This document shows, piece after piece, positions 34,739-45,530 of a DNA stretch of 64,000 bases (the first letter of the stretch is position 1; each line of letters starts with the position of its first letter). The position numbers and the translations under genes were made by a program. The notes under the pieces are model-generated. The model worked only from the letters and a program-made list of their open reading frames with translations. It was not told where the DNA came from and ran no database searches. The DNA is taken from assembly GCA_033239525.1 (NCBI GenBank), contig BSYO01000005.1, positions 26,257,341 through 26,321,340 of the forward strand, read 5' to 3'. The stretch comes from Nepenthes gracilis (lineage: Eukaryota; Streptophyta; Magnoliopsida; Caryophyllales; Nepenthaceae).

Positions 34739-36845
34739 TCAAGAGAATGCCGCCCGGTCTCTCCCTCTCTGAGCCTCATGAGCTCTCGAGGATCCCGTCT
34801 GCTCTGCCGAAACAGCCTCCTCAGGCGTAAGAGGTTCACTATCAGGCCCCGCCTGAGGAGGGCCAGGAAAAGGCCTACCATCGACGCCGTACAAGTCTTC
34901 CATGCTCAAGGCACCAGCATTTCTGGGATCGAGGACGGCCACAGGAAACCGTGGACGAATCAATCGCGCCACTCGACGGCACATGCGAACACCGTCCCGA
35001 AACTTGCCGTCCAGCACAGGAGCCATCTCAGCAATTTGCACGGACGTCCTCAACCTCTCCTCCTGGCAAAGGATCCGTTCCTGAAGGAGGCTCTGCCTAA
35101 GCCGCAGATCCTTGACGGTAGCCTCAAGAAAAGCAATCTTCTCCTTTGCTCCAGCTAGTTCCGCTTCCGCCCGCTGTGCAGCTTCACGAGCGGCATTTGA
35201 GGACCTCACTTCCAGGCGGGATTGAGCAATCACTCCCACTAGCCCGTTGAGACCGGCTATCAAGCTTTGGAGCTGCCACGGGAAAATTCATCAAGGCATG
35301 AACAATGAAAAGCAAGGAAAGGAAGGAAGCAATGGGCTACCTTAGAAACGAGAGGGTCATCCCTTGGGCCACACTCCACGTGGGACTCGGACTCTTGCGG
35401 GCCGCTCCTAAGCCCTGCGGGCGTCGCCTCAGAAACAGACTCATCAGCTAACAAAGCCACCTGAAGGTCCGCCTCGAAGTCAGTGCCCCTAAGAGCCTCA
35501 GGCAACTGCTCGGCCTCGGCAATAACAGGGCGCTCAGAAGGGTCAGAAGGAGCGAGCTCGTCCACACTCAAATCCACGACCTCCACCATCTCCCGGATCA
35601 TTTCAACCGACATCCCTCTCTCAGAATCCCTCGCGGCACTCCCGCCTCCTATGTCCTCGGGAGGATGATCAATCCTGCCCGAGACGTCACCAGGCAAAGT
35701 AATGGGAGCGCCGGAAACAAAGTCATCACTGGGGGCTGAATGCCCGAGGACCGCGCGCTCTGAGGAAGAATCTCCGTGGGTGTAATAGGAGGATTAGCAG
35801 TGGAAGTGAAGGCGAGACCGCCAGATCCCGAGGGCCTCGGAAGAGAGGCCCCAGTCCTCATCCTCTTGATCAGAGGAACGTCATCATCGTCATCATCATC
35901 ACAAGAGGTCTGGGACTCAGGAAGCTCTTTGTTCCACACAACAGCTCTTGAGGGCTTGGCCGAGGTATTAGCAGTGGAAGTGAAGGCGAGAGCTACAGGC
36001 CTCGAGGACTTAGAAAAAGAGCCTGCCCCCGATCTCGTAGACAGAGGAGCAGCCACGTCATCGTCACTCATATCCTCGATATCAAAATCCTCATCATCAC
36101 TCGAGGAGCGCTCGGCAGTGGGTCCCCCAGTCCTCGGTTTCTCCCTGGCCGTTGCGAGAGGAACTGGGTGGGGAGCCTCGTCACGCGATTCCCACTTGGC
36201 TTCCCTGAATTTGTCAGCGGCCAGCCAGATGTTGCGCTTGTTCAAATGGAAGGTCCACAGATTGGCCAGCACCAAGTCTGTGTGCGCCTTCATTTCCTTC
36301 CGCTCCTCCCTGGAGGGGTCAAAACAGTACTGGCTAACCACCTTCCCCCATGCATTGGGAATGGCCCAGTGCTCGTAAACGCCAAGAAAGAAGAACTTGT
36401 CCTTCCAACCCCTCGTGGAGTCAGGGTTGCCACCACATAGCGAAGAAAATTCCGGACGGGGAGTCATCACGATCCAGTCAAGGTTCTGCGTAAAGCGGAA
36501 CAGCACCTTGACTGTAAGAGCAGTCAGGAGCCTCTCATGACATTGGAAGAAGACACACAATGACACCAGATACCTCATCGCATTCGGCTGAAGCCTGGCG
36601 AGAGGCATGCCAAGCGCCCTCATAATGTCATAGAGGTCCACCGGAATGGAAAACCGTAGCCCGCCTTTAAGGTGGGCCTCATAAACGGTGATAAAGCCGT
36701 CCGGAGGGTACAGTGCCCTATCATGCGGCTCCGGAATCATCATAGCCATGGACTCAAGGATCTGATACTGAGCTCGGATCTCCGTAAGCTTATCGAGCGT
36801 CACCGTGGAAGCAATGTCTCTCACTCCAGGTGCCATGAAAACCAA
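34739..36845 (-). CDS. Antisense ORF of the Tat-like element (gypsy-type transposon domain)
   Basis: Coding sequence opposite to the element. The first part (36845-35649) is open for 398 codons. Residues about 45-110 include PPDGFITVYEAHLKGGLRFS and LARLQPNAMRYLVS, the pattern of the Pfam family called putative gypsy type transposon (Transposase_28), whose function is unknown. It continues with an acidic, Ser/Asp-rich middle, shifts by one base near 35757, and runs on through 35697-35342. A GT-AG intron of about 70 bases (donor after VSK at about 35342, acceptor before LQSLIAGL at about 35272) joins it to a final coiled-coil-like part (to 34739), rich in Ala, Glu, Arg and Leu. The related element at 60250 keeps the same start domain in the same antisense position. 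Start: ATG 36845, or ATG 36836 (MAPGVRD). Confidence 0.7.
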
Positions 36846-37230
36846 AGAAAGAAAGAGAAAACGAAGCTCGAACGAAGAAGGAAACGAAAAACAGGCGCGA
36901 AGACGAAAAGACCAAAGGCAACGGAGGGTTTAAATAAACCCTAAAGTACGGAAAAACGTACTCATTACCCTTGCCACGCGTCAACAGGCCATTTCGCCTC
37001 GAAGTCTGGCAATCTTTCCTTCCCAAGGCACTTGATCGCACGTCACATCAGCAGGATACGGCATTTAATGCTCCAGCATAAAAGTGAAACGGCGGCCCAG
37101 AAGAGGTCCGAGGACGACCACCTGTCAAGGTCAACACGGAGCGCGCCGCCAGGACACACGCTCTCGGACGACTGACATCTCCAGCAAACCGACGACCTCA
37201 TGCCAAACGACCGAGGACTTCGGGTCCTTT

Positions 37231-37244
37231 TGCATGGGGGGCTA
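37231..37244 (+). other. Polypurine tract region of the Tat-like element
   Basis: TGCATGGGGGGCTA directly before TGTTAGGCCCC of the 3' LTR. The G-run is the likely primer for plus-strand synthesis. Confidence 0.75.
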
Positions 37245-38237
37245 TGTTAGGCCCCAATATAAAGGCCCATAAAAGCACGGCCCAATTAAAGAAGCCCAGA
37301 AACACTCCCGCAAGCAGAAGAGACCAGATGGCCCAAGCGAGAAGCTCAAGGGCCGGGAGCCCAAGAGGTTTCGCAACCACCCGAGCGGCCAGGAAGAATC
37401 TCTCGGACTTTTCCAGAGGACCCCACAAGAGCTGTTATATCCTCACAAGCCCGCGAGCTTACAAGGGGTCTCATGACGACTGCACGAGAATCGCCGTCCA
37501 CGGCCCGAGAATGCCAGCCAGTACCTACTTGACGGTTTCAAAAAGCTCGCAACTCACGCCGGTCGTCGTATCAACAGGACACGCCTAGTCAAATCAAGGC
37601 GGATATCCGTGTCATGTACACCTGACACACTCAAAGGCTGCAGCGGCGCCGTCCGCATGCCACTCTCCACACGTCAGCTGCATTAAAGGAAGCCAGTGGA
37701 CCAACTTCTCAACCGCCGGATGGACGCCACGTGTCCACTCCCCAACGGCTCGGCTTCCACTATAAATACACAGCAAGACCTCCTTTCAAAGGGAGAGCTT
37801 TCCAGACTCACAACTCTGAGCCCTAAAGCTCCAGCCTGGCGCTCCCCCTCTCCACGCTCAACTACTCAAAGAAGTGTAAAAAGGCTCCCAGTGAATATAG
37901 CTTCCTTAGGAGATAAACACAAAACGTGAGATAGGGAAGGGATTAACCCTCACAACTGTACCCTGTAAAATCTCCAACCCATATAGTGAAGCTCTTTACA
38001 AGCCCTGAGCCTAGTGATTTTTCCTCCCCATTCAAGAGGAGGTTTTCCACTTAAAACATCCGGTCTCAATCCTCATCTCGTGTCCAACACATCACCCACT
38101 TGTGTTGCCTGGAAACCACGCATCCGATTGGACGCACCCCTGATCAACGACCCTTCCTGAGAGATCCGGCTGGGACGTCCCCAACGCGCCCCTGCATCTC
38201 TCGGCCATAGCAAGTCCCGTGGAACCAGAACGCAACA
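37245..38237 (+). repeat. 3' LTR of the Tat-like element
   Basis: 993 bp from TGTTAGGCCCC to ACGCAACA. Its TATA box (37761-37768) faces the ENT gene, whose ATG is 756 bases beyond the LTR end. Confidence 0.93.
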
Positions 38238-38242
38238 CGTAC
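38238..38242. repeat. Target site duplication, right copy
   Basis: CGTAC, matching 31480-31484. Confidence 0.92.
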
Positions 38243-38992
38243 TTTGTCTAAAATTTTAATTTTGCTTAATTTTATAATTGTATATATTAATAATTAGTTT
38301 ATAAATTTATTAAATTTTATAAAATTTTAAATTAATTTCATTACAACGATTAAATAGCCCGGGTAACTTAGACCATAATTATGGAAGATATAAATGTTAT
38401 ATGAATACAGATATCCTCCATGATCTCCACACACTGTTGTCATTTAAAATTCATTCTGCTTTCCCCGCTATTAAACAAGTCTCTCATTCATCAAATCAAA
38501 TTCATTCCCTCTACACAGAATCTCTATTTATCGTCTCGAAGACTATCCATATTTCACCTAGCCACCGCTTCACACTGCTCTGTTTATCTCCTCCCAACCT
38601 CTCAGTAAGGTTACTCTCTACGCTTCTCTGTTTTGGGTTTTCTCGTTTCTTCTAAATCGTCAGTTATTTGAACTACAAGCAACCCATGATTCGAAAAACT
38701 GCTGGTTTAACTCTCATGGGTACCTACGATTTCTTTCTGTCTGTCATTGATTCTGGGTATATCGTCCCTTCTGTTATTTTCGCAGGATTTCCATTGGGAA
38801 ATTGCATATTTAAGTGCTAGTCTCTATATTTGTAGGATCTTGCTGCTATGGGTTTCTAGTTTATGTTTTTTTCTGTATATATAAATGATCTTCGATTTTT
38901 TTTTATTTTGATAATTATCAAACAATTGGCAAGGAAGATGATGCGCTGGCTCTTATGGCCATTATGTCATTTTTTGTTTTAGGTAATTAGCC
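38243..38992 (+). promoter_or_regulatory. ENT promoter and 5' leader with probable intron
   Basis: Only about 750 bases separate the gypsy LTR from the ENT start codon. An AT-rich promoter-like stretch (38243-38400) is followed by a pyrimidine-rich leader (38430-38604). GTAAGG at 38605 is a good donor and TTTTGTTTTAG ending at 38982 a good acceptor, suggesting a 378-base intron in the 5' UTR ten bases before the ATG. The transcription start is not known. Confidence 0.55.
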
Positions 38993-41900
38993 ATGACGAC
39001 TGCTGATGAAAGTGGAACTCCTGTTAGAATGGAGGTTTGTTGTTTCATACTAATCTCAGTGATTTATGAGGGGATTTTTATTTTTTATTTTTTATTTTTT
39101 GGTGAAGGGAAAGACTCTGTTTTATTACATTGCTTTCCTCTTCTTTTTTTTCTTTTTCTTTTTTCATTTTTTTGGATTTTCTGGAAGTAGGAAATAAAGA
39201 GAAAATTAAAAAAGTTTTCAAGCTGCTTATTTTGGTTTGATGATCAGGGAAGGAGGACGGCTGTTTTTGTTTGTTGGATACTTGGATTTGGTTCTCTTGT
39301 AGCATGGAACAGCATGCTCACCATTGGAGACTATTACTACGAAGTTTTCCCAGTATGTAACATCATTTTCACTCAAAATTCATTTAACTCAGAATTTTTT
39401 TGGTAGTAATAAGATGTGTCTTTTGATTGCTTTATATAGATTGCATTATGTTGCATCTCATCACATTTCAGTTCTACCCACATGAAAGAGGAGTAATGAA
39501 TTACTGAATCTTATTTGTAATTCTACTATGAAATAATCAAGATTGCAAGATAAGTTTTGATTTGCATTTTTTTCAATTGAAGAAATACCATCCTTCCCGG
39601 GTGCTTACCCTCATGTACCAACCATTTGCTGTTGGAACAATGACAATTCTGGCTTACAATGAATCACGGATTGATACTAGATGGAGAAACATAGCCGGAT
39701 ACTGTCTTTTCTTTATGAGTTCTTTGCTGTGTATAGTGGTGAGTTTGCTGTTCTTTCTCTCCACATTTTTTTTTCTGAAGTTTTGCTTCTTTGATTGTTG
39801 CGTTTGAAAAATTTTGGCTGATATCCATTGAGTTTGAGGCAGATAGATGTAGCCACATCTGGGAAAGGTAGCATAGGAGCTTATATTGGTATCTGTGCGC
39901 TAGCAGCTGCTTTTGGAGTTGCAGATGCCCATGTCCAAGGTGGAATGGTTGGCGACTTATCCTTCATGCTGCCGGAATTCATGCAAGTATGTTTTCTTGG
40001 TTGCTCAGTTTGGTTTTCCTCATTTTGGCGTTGCTCCCTAAGAAAAGGAATTAGTCTATTTTTTGAAATTATTCTTAATACAAAGGGGTGTCTTGGCACA
40101 ACAATAGAGTCGATGTCAAATAACTTGTTCAATGGTTTGATTGGTGGTAAGAATGTTTTACATAATATAAGGTAAGACCATATACAATAAACTTGATAGT
40201 AGTCTGATTCTTTGTTGGACCCCATACATAGCAAGAGTTTCATGCACTAGGATGGCCTTTGTAATATTTGTTTAATTGCAATTACCATAAATTTAGTAGT
40301 CTTGAAGTAATACCAAAGAGAGTAAATTAACAAAAACCTGATATGAGTGACTGAACTATGCTTCTTGCAGTCGTTCTTTGCCGGTTTGGCAGCTTCGGGT
40401 GCTTTAACCTCTGGTTTACGGCTAATCACAAAAGCTGCCTTTGACAAATCAGACAATGGCCTACGCAAGGGAGCTAGTAAGTTTAGGGAGGGGGCATGAA
40501 TTTGTAGTGTTCATTCCTTTGATTCATCAGTAACTTTTTGACTGATACTTTGATCCTGAATTTTGCAGTGCTGTTCCTTGCAATCTCTACATTCTATGAG
40601 TTTTGTTGTATTTTTCTCTATGCATTTTACTTCTCTAAGATTCCAATTGTCAAGTATTTTCGCGCAAAAGCGGGGTCAGAAGGATCAAAAACTGTCACAG
40701 CTGATCTTACCGCTGCTGGTATCCGTCAGGTAAGCTCTGCACTGTACCCATTTTCTGTCCATATTTAAATAATATAATGAAATATCAACCAATAAGTATC
40801 AATATTATGTACTCTGATGCAACGATAAATTATTTTGTTACTGTATTAGTGATATATCAACTGATATTCAAAATATCAGCCGATATATTCCATATTAACC
40901 TATATAACAGCTGATTTTGTCCCAGGTTCTAATTTGTAAAAAAAATTATATTCAATACATCTGATATTAAAAGATATTACCTAATCGGGTTTCTACCAAT
41001 ATCGGCCTATTTTCATCCATGCTCCAAACTGTTTCTTTTGAAGTGTCTGCCCAATAATTGGTGCAGTTTTTTGATATTTGCAGGATGAAGCTGATTTTAA
41101 AATTGAGGATCGATTGTCACTGAAGCAATTACTGCGTCAGAACATAGATTATGCTTTGGATTTGTATCTTATTTATGTCCTGACACTGTCGATTTTCCCG
41201 GGTTTTCTGTATGAAAATACAGGAACTCACAGTCTCGGCTCCTGGTGAGTGTTTCTATGGCTAGAGATCAATGTAGATTTCCTATATGCTTAAGAGAAAT
41301 CCATGACAAGAGCCCACTTCACAATTATCTTGCTCGATAACATACCATTTTACATTAAAATTAGTTATTTTTTGACAAATGTTATTGGCTGGTTTAAGCC
41401 ATATATTTTCACAAATCTTCCTCTTTCTGCAATATATGAAAATCGTTCTGTTCAGTATGTTATTGTTCTATCATGTCTCCATGAAATTGGTGTTATCTGC
41501 TTGGTTGATTTCTATACGTTAATGTACTTTGATTCGTATGCTTAAGAGATGCATCTCTGAAATCAGGCAATCAATTCTCTTCAAAATTTGCTCTGAAATT
41601 AAGAAATCGAACAACGTTTTGGGAAGATATTATACTAAGGAATTTTTAAGTTCGTTTTGGTCAATAATGTTTTTGGTGTTCTTCAGGTACTCGCTTGTTT
41701 TGATTGCGATGTGTAACGCTATGGATCTCGTTGGAAGATACACGCCCCTCATAGACTTCTTAAGGTTGGAGTCTCGGAAGGGGCTGATGGCAGCCATTTT
41801 GTCTCGCTTCCTCTTCATCCCAATGTTCTACTTCACGGCAAAATATGCCAATCAAGGATGGATGATCATGCTTGTTTCCTTGTTGGGATTTACAAATGGG

Positions 41901-42487
41901 CATTTCACCGTGTGTGTAATGACTGCAGCACCAAAAGGCTACAAGGTCAGTTCATAATTTGTGCTTTATATATATATCTATAGCAGGCATAACATGTACC
42001 CAATATGACCCGATAAAATTGATAGGGATTAACCTACGTTGATCGGGTTTGGGTTTATTAGGCAAACTTGACATAAATAAATATATAAATATTAACTTAA
42101 TCATCACATAAATTTAGCATTTATGTTTTATTTGTTCTACAATAATGTAATTTTTGACTTTGGAATGACACATGACTGATTGGTGTTTGAGAACCATGGA
42201 GATTTCAATTGCTTAATGATTTTGAGATTTAGACTATTTGATCTCAACTGGCAGGAGAAATTATTCTTTTACCAAGTTTTTTATGTGCTAAAATTATCTT
42301 TACCGGATTATAAATTTGAATATTTGTTAGTAAATTGTATATTCGAGTTGATTGACTATTTGCTTATATGTTACAGGGACCGGAGCAGAATGCTCTGGGG
42401 AATTTGCTGGTCTTGTTTCTTCTAGGGGGCATATTTTCTGGGGTCTCTCTTGATTGGTTGTGGATTATTGGAAACGGCTCATTTTGA
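38993..42487 (+). CDS. Equilibrative nucleoside transporter (ENT, SLC29), ENT3-like
   Basis: Moves nucleosides across membranes; plant members of this type work mainly at the plasma membrane in nucleoside uptake and salvage. Exons: 38993-39034, 39248-39352, 39583-39738, 39843-39986, 40371-40476, 40569-40729, 41084-41244, 41687-41945, 42377-42487; all introns GT-AG, total 1245 nt, 414 aa, normal for the family. Conserved motifs: LVAWNSMLT (31-39) in helix 1; FGVADAHVQGG (125-135) in helix 4; GALTSGLRLITKA in helix 5; NAMDLVGRYTP (302-312, with D305 and R309) in helix 8; LGFTNGH in helix 10; and GNLLVLFLLGGIFSG in helix 11. Eleven hydrophobic segments fit the family topology, with a hydrophilic loop (about 205-260). 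It is closest to the ENT3 group as I recall it. No disruption seen. Confidence 0.95.
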
Positions 42488-42838
42488 AGAAAAGCCCAGA
42501 AAATTACCTGCTTGATTATCGAAAAGGGTTTCTATCCGTTGGATGATTCATGATTAAGAGGAAATGAAGTAGAGATCTCATTGAGTTCAATCTCCTAGTG
42601 ATGATTGCCATGAAGTGATGCCAGTTATTTTGCTCATTTACGATCATTTCGCTCATTATGAATCAAAAAATAAAACAGAAACTAAAAAGAAAGAAAGAAA
42701 GAAAGAAATCATACCTATGGAGTGAAACAGATCATCATAAGAAGTGAAATAAGCAGTATTATTCTTTACAAATTGGTATATATGCATAGTCAATTGCTGA
42801 GTATATGTATATGGCAACAAGAAACTATTGTAATCTTC
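42488..42838. other. ENT 3' UTR and 3' part of the ECA fragment
   Basis: The first 100-150 bases should be the ENT 3' UTR. Further right, the minus-strand continuation of the ECA fragment stays open for about 40 codons but no longer resembles ECA, and may be intron: GTATGA directly follows the CEQK codons. Confidence 0.4.
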
Positions 42839-42955
42839 ATACTTCTGTTCACACTCTTCAACATCCTTCACCCATGGCGGAAAGGAATCTTCACTCTATG
42901 TCAGTTTACTGCTCAAATTCTCCCCTCCTTTGTAATCTTGCCCTCCTTTTCCCAT
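42839..42955 (-). pseudogene. N-terminal fragment of an ER-type calcium ATPase (ECA)
   Basis: ECA pumps are P-type ATPases that load Ca2+ and Mn2+ into the ER and endomembranes. From ATG 42955 the frame reads MGKGGQDYKGGENLSSKLT, then a stop (42898-42896), then SEDSFPPWVKDVEECEQKY. The opening MGKGG, the FPPWVKDV block and ECEQKY match the N-terminus of plant ECA1/ECA4-type pumps (about 1000 aa). Nothing after residue 39 resembles an ECA: no membrane helices, no DKTGT phosphorylation site. Only a start fragment remains, tail to tail with the ENT gene. Confidence 0.78.
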
Positions 42956-43096
42956 TGAATTCGATTCGATTTCGTTACCAATGAAAAATCAGAATTTTTT
43001 CACAGATATCGAAGCATCAACCAATTGCTGCACAACAGTCCCCCTCACACAGAATAATTCAAGAAATCAGCAGTATCATATGACACTTCGCATCCA

Positions 43097-43101
43097 TATA
43101 C
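43097..43101. repeat. Target site duplication, left copy
   Basis: TATAC, repeated at 49505-49509. Confidence 0.85.
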
Positions 43102-43591
43102 TATGGGCTTCAGCCCAAATGCTGAGCCGGCCCGAGCTGTTGAGCCGGCCTTGAGCCGATCGAGCCACCAAGCCACTCAAGCCGCGAACGGCTTTTGAAG
43201 CCGATTTTGAGCGACAGAAGGGTTTCGTCCTCTTCGTCTTCCTCGATGGATTTGTGATCATTTGATGTTTAACTCAGTTAATTGCTGAAGCATTTGTGGT
43301 CCATTAAGTGGTGATAACTCTCCCATTAAGTTAATTAATCAATTTTGGCCGGTTTGAGTACAAAATGCTCGGTTGAGGCGGGTGATGGTTTCGCCTATAA
43401 ATTGAGCCTTCTGGCTTTGTTCCTGGCATCCAACTCAAGCAATACACCATCTAAACGAGTGAAGGAGTGTTCAGAAGCACGGAGCCGGTTCGAATCACAA
43501 GTCTGAAAACAGAGCACCAAATGGCCGGAGATATAAGAACCGATTCTAAATTCCGCTCTTGTGGTTGTTTTAGCCACATAAATTTCTAACA
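43102..43591 (+). repeat. 5' LTR of the Copia element at 43102-49504
   Basis: 490 bp from TATGGGCTTC to TTCTAACA. A TATA box (TATAAA, 43396-43401) lies in CGCCTATAAATTGAGCC. It has an extra 18 bases around CGAGCTGTTGAGCCGGCC near its start, a local duplication of the GAGCCGGCC word. Confidence 0.92.
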
Positions 43592-43593
43592 TT

Positions 43594-43604
43594 TGGTATC
43601 AGAG
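43594..43604 (+). other. Primer binding site, initiator-Met tRNA type
   Basis: TGGTATCAGAG two bases after the 5' LTR. Confidence 0.93.
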
Positions 43605-44702
43605 AAAGGCTTCAACTCTGCCTTTATTGTTCTGTAATTTTCTGGTTTTCCCGAATTCGTAAAAAACTAAAGTCTTCGTTTTTTTGAAGATTCGGTTCAA
43701 ACGAGCATTGGAAATCGATGGGAAATTAAATTTCTGAAATTTTCATATATTTTTCATCATTTATGGTGTTCGTATGGTGCTGTTTGAATCGGGTTTGGAA
43801 TTCGGGTCAAATCATTCGTTGTCGGGTTCGGGCGAAACCGACGAAGGTAGACGATGACTTGAACGGCGTCGTTTTCTGCTTCGGCAGTAGTAAACGTCGT
43901 CGTTTTCTGGCTTCTGTTTTGTGTTTCAGAATAACGTCGTTTCCTGCAAACGTATTCGGTAATTAAATGACGTTGTTTTGCTACAGTGTTTATAAAAAAA
44001 AAAATTCGGTTTTGTTGGGCCGATTACATGCGCGGCCCAACAGTATCGACGCGGCCCATTACTGTTCTGGCCCATACTGTAGCAGATGGGAAAATAAAAT
44101 GCGGCCAGTGAGTTTCGAACGCGGGACGCGTCGGGAAGAAGGGGTGGCTTTTGCCGCTGCGCTGCTGAGCGCCATGCGTTTATTATTACATTTCAATTGT
44201 ATTTATACTTTTATACAGAGTATATATATATATTATATATAATTATATATAAAGTATAAAATATAATATCTAAAATATAATTATATATATGTATAAATAA
44301 TGTCTTGTGATTAAAATAATTTAATTAATTGGAGATTAGCCACAACACCCTTAATTAATAAAATTATTTTTTTTATTATCACGTGAGGTATAAAAACATA
44401 AATTGTGATAATTATTTTTGATATAATAAAATTTATCCCACAAAAAATTTTATTATATTAAATTAATTAATCAGGATAGAATGTCAAATTATTTTTCTTA
44501 ATTTACTCACAGGGATTAAGAATGGAATATAATTTGATAGTTTTATCATAAAATCGGACATGAATCTACTGGAATTAAAATTTTGCTCACAGGTAATTTT
44601 TTTGTCTATTGATTCATGATGTATGTTTTACACTGGTAAAATATAATTTTGTAATTTGTTAGCCTCAATTTTGGATGTTAAGTATGTATTTATTTTATGC
44701 AG

Positions 44703-45530
44703 CTATTCAATCTGTAAATCTTTCCGATATACGATGTGAAATTTTCAAACTAAAGCGTGATAACTATAAAGTATGGAAGGAGAGAATTCTTCATCATTTA
44801 GGGTAGCTTGATATCGATTATGCTATCCGAAAAGACAAACCACCGGCTTTTACCCTTACCAGCACTCCGGATGAGATAACTCTTTATGAACGTTGGGAGC
44901 GATCTAATCACCTCAATTTAATGTTCATAAAAACAAAAATTTCTGCTGATATTCGTGGTTCTGTCGACCAGTATAATAAGGTGCAAGATTTACTGAAGGC
45001 AATTGATGAACAATTTATGATTTCAGATAAGGCATCTGCAAGCACCCTAATAATGAAGTTTTCATCTATTAAGCTCACCAGTGTTAAGGGTGTGCGTGAG
45101 CATATAATGCAAATGAGGGATATTGCAGCTCAATTGAAAAATTTAGAGGTAAAAATGTCTGAACCTTTCATTCTGCACTACATTTTAAATTCGCTTCCAC
45201 CGTAATATGTGTCTTTTAAAATCTCTTATAACACACATAAGGATAAATGGTCAATCAATGAACTCATGACCATGTGTGTTCAAGAGGAAGGGAGGCTCAT
45301 GATGGAGCAAAGTGAGAGCGTCTATATGCTAAAGGAAGGAAGGTTCAAGACACAGGGCAAATCAAAGGGGAAAGGTAAAGTACCTCCCCAATCTGATATC
45401 AAGAAGGAGTCCAAGTTCTTCTTCTGTAAAAAGAAGGGACACGTAAAGAAGGACTGTATCAAGTATCAAAATTGGCTTGAAAAGAAAGGTAATCCATTCT
45501 CTTTTGTATGTTATGAATCTAATATGGTTA
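44703..45530 (+). pseudogene. Copia gag (broken)
   Basis: The N-terminal part has DNYKVWKERILHHLG and then a stop; 44921-45205 gives IRGSVDQ and VREHIMQMRDIAAQLKNLEV, typical of the UBN2-like gag domain, ending in a stop at 45203. 45209-45530 continues it. The zinc knuckle is damaged: FFFCKKKGHVKKDC has F where the first cysteine should be. Confidence 0.83.

Larger units (their letters stand above)
31485..38237 (+). mobile_element. Non-autonomous Tat-like gypsy element with antisense ORF
   Basis: A 6753-bp element with two ~990-bp LTRs, a 5-bp target duplication (CGTAC), a TGGCGCC-type primer site and a purine-rich tract. Inside, in order: a shortened gag (32550-33344), a 54-bp tandem array (33549-34455), and a ~2.1-kb antisense coding region (36845-34739, minus). 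There is no protease, reverse transcriptase, RNase H or integrase, so it must depend on a related autonomous element. LTR ends, primer site and the gag C-terminus place it with Tat-like gypsy elements, a group known to carry extra ORFs and 3' tandem repeats. The LTRs are similar enough to suggest a fairly recent insertion. Confidence 0.9.

Noticed and set aside
34736..35158. Plus-strand ORF opposite the antisense gene
   Set aside because: Shadow frame; the minus strand carries the conserved domain, the coiled coil and the plausible intron.
35776..36378. 200-codon plus-strand ORF in the Tat-like element
   Set aside because: Shadow of the Ser/Asp-rich antisense frame; low complexity and no start context.
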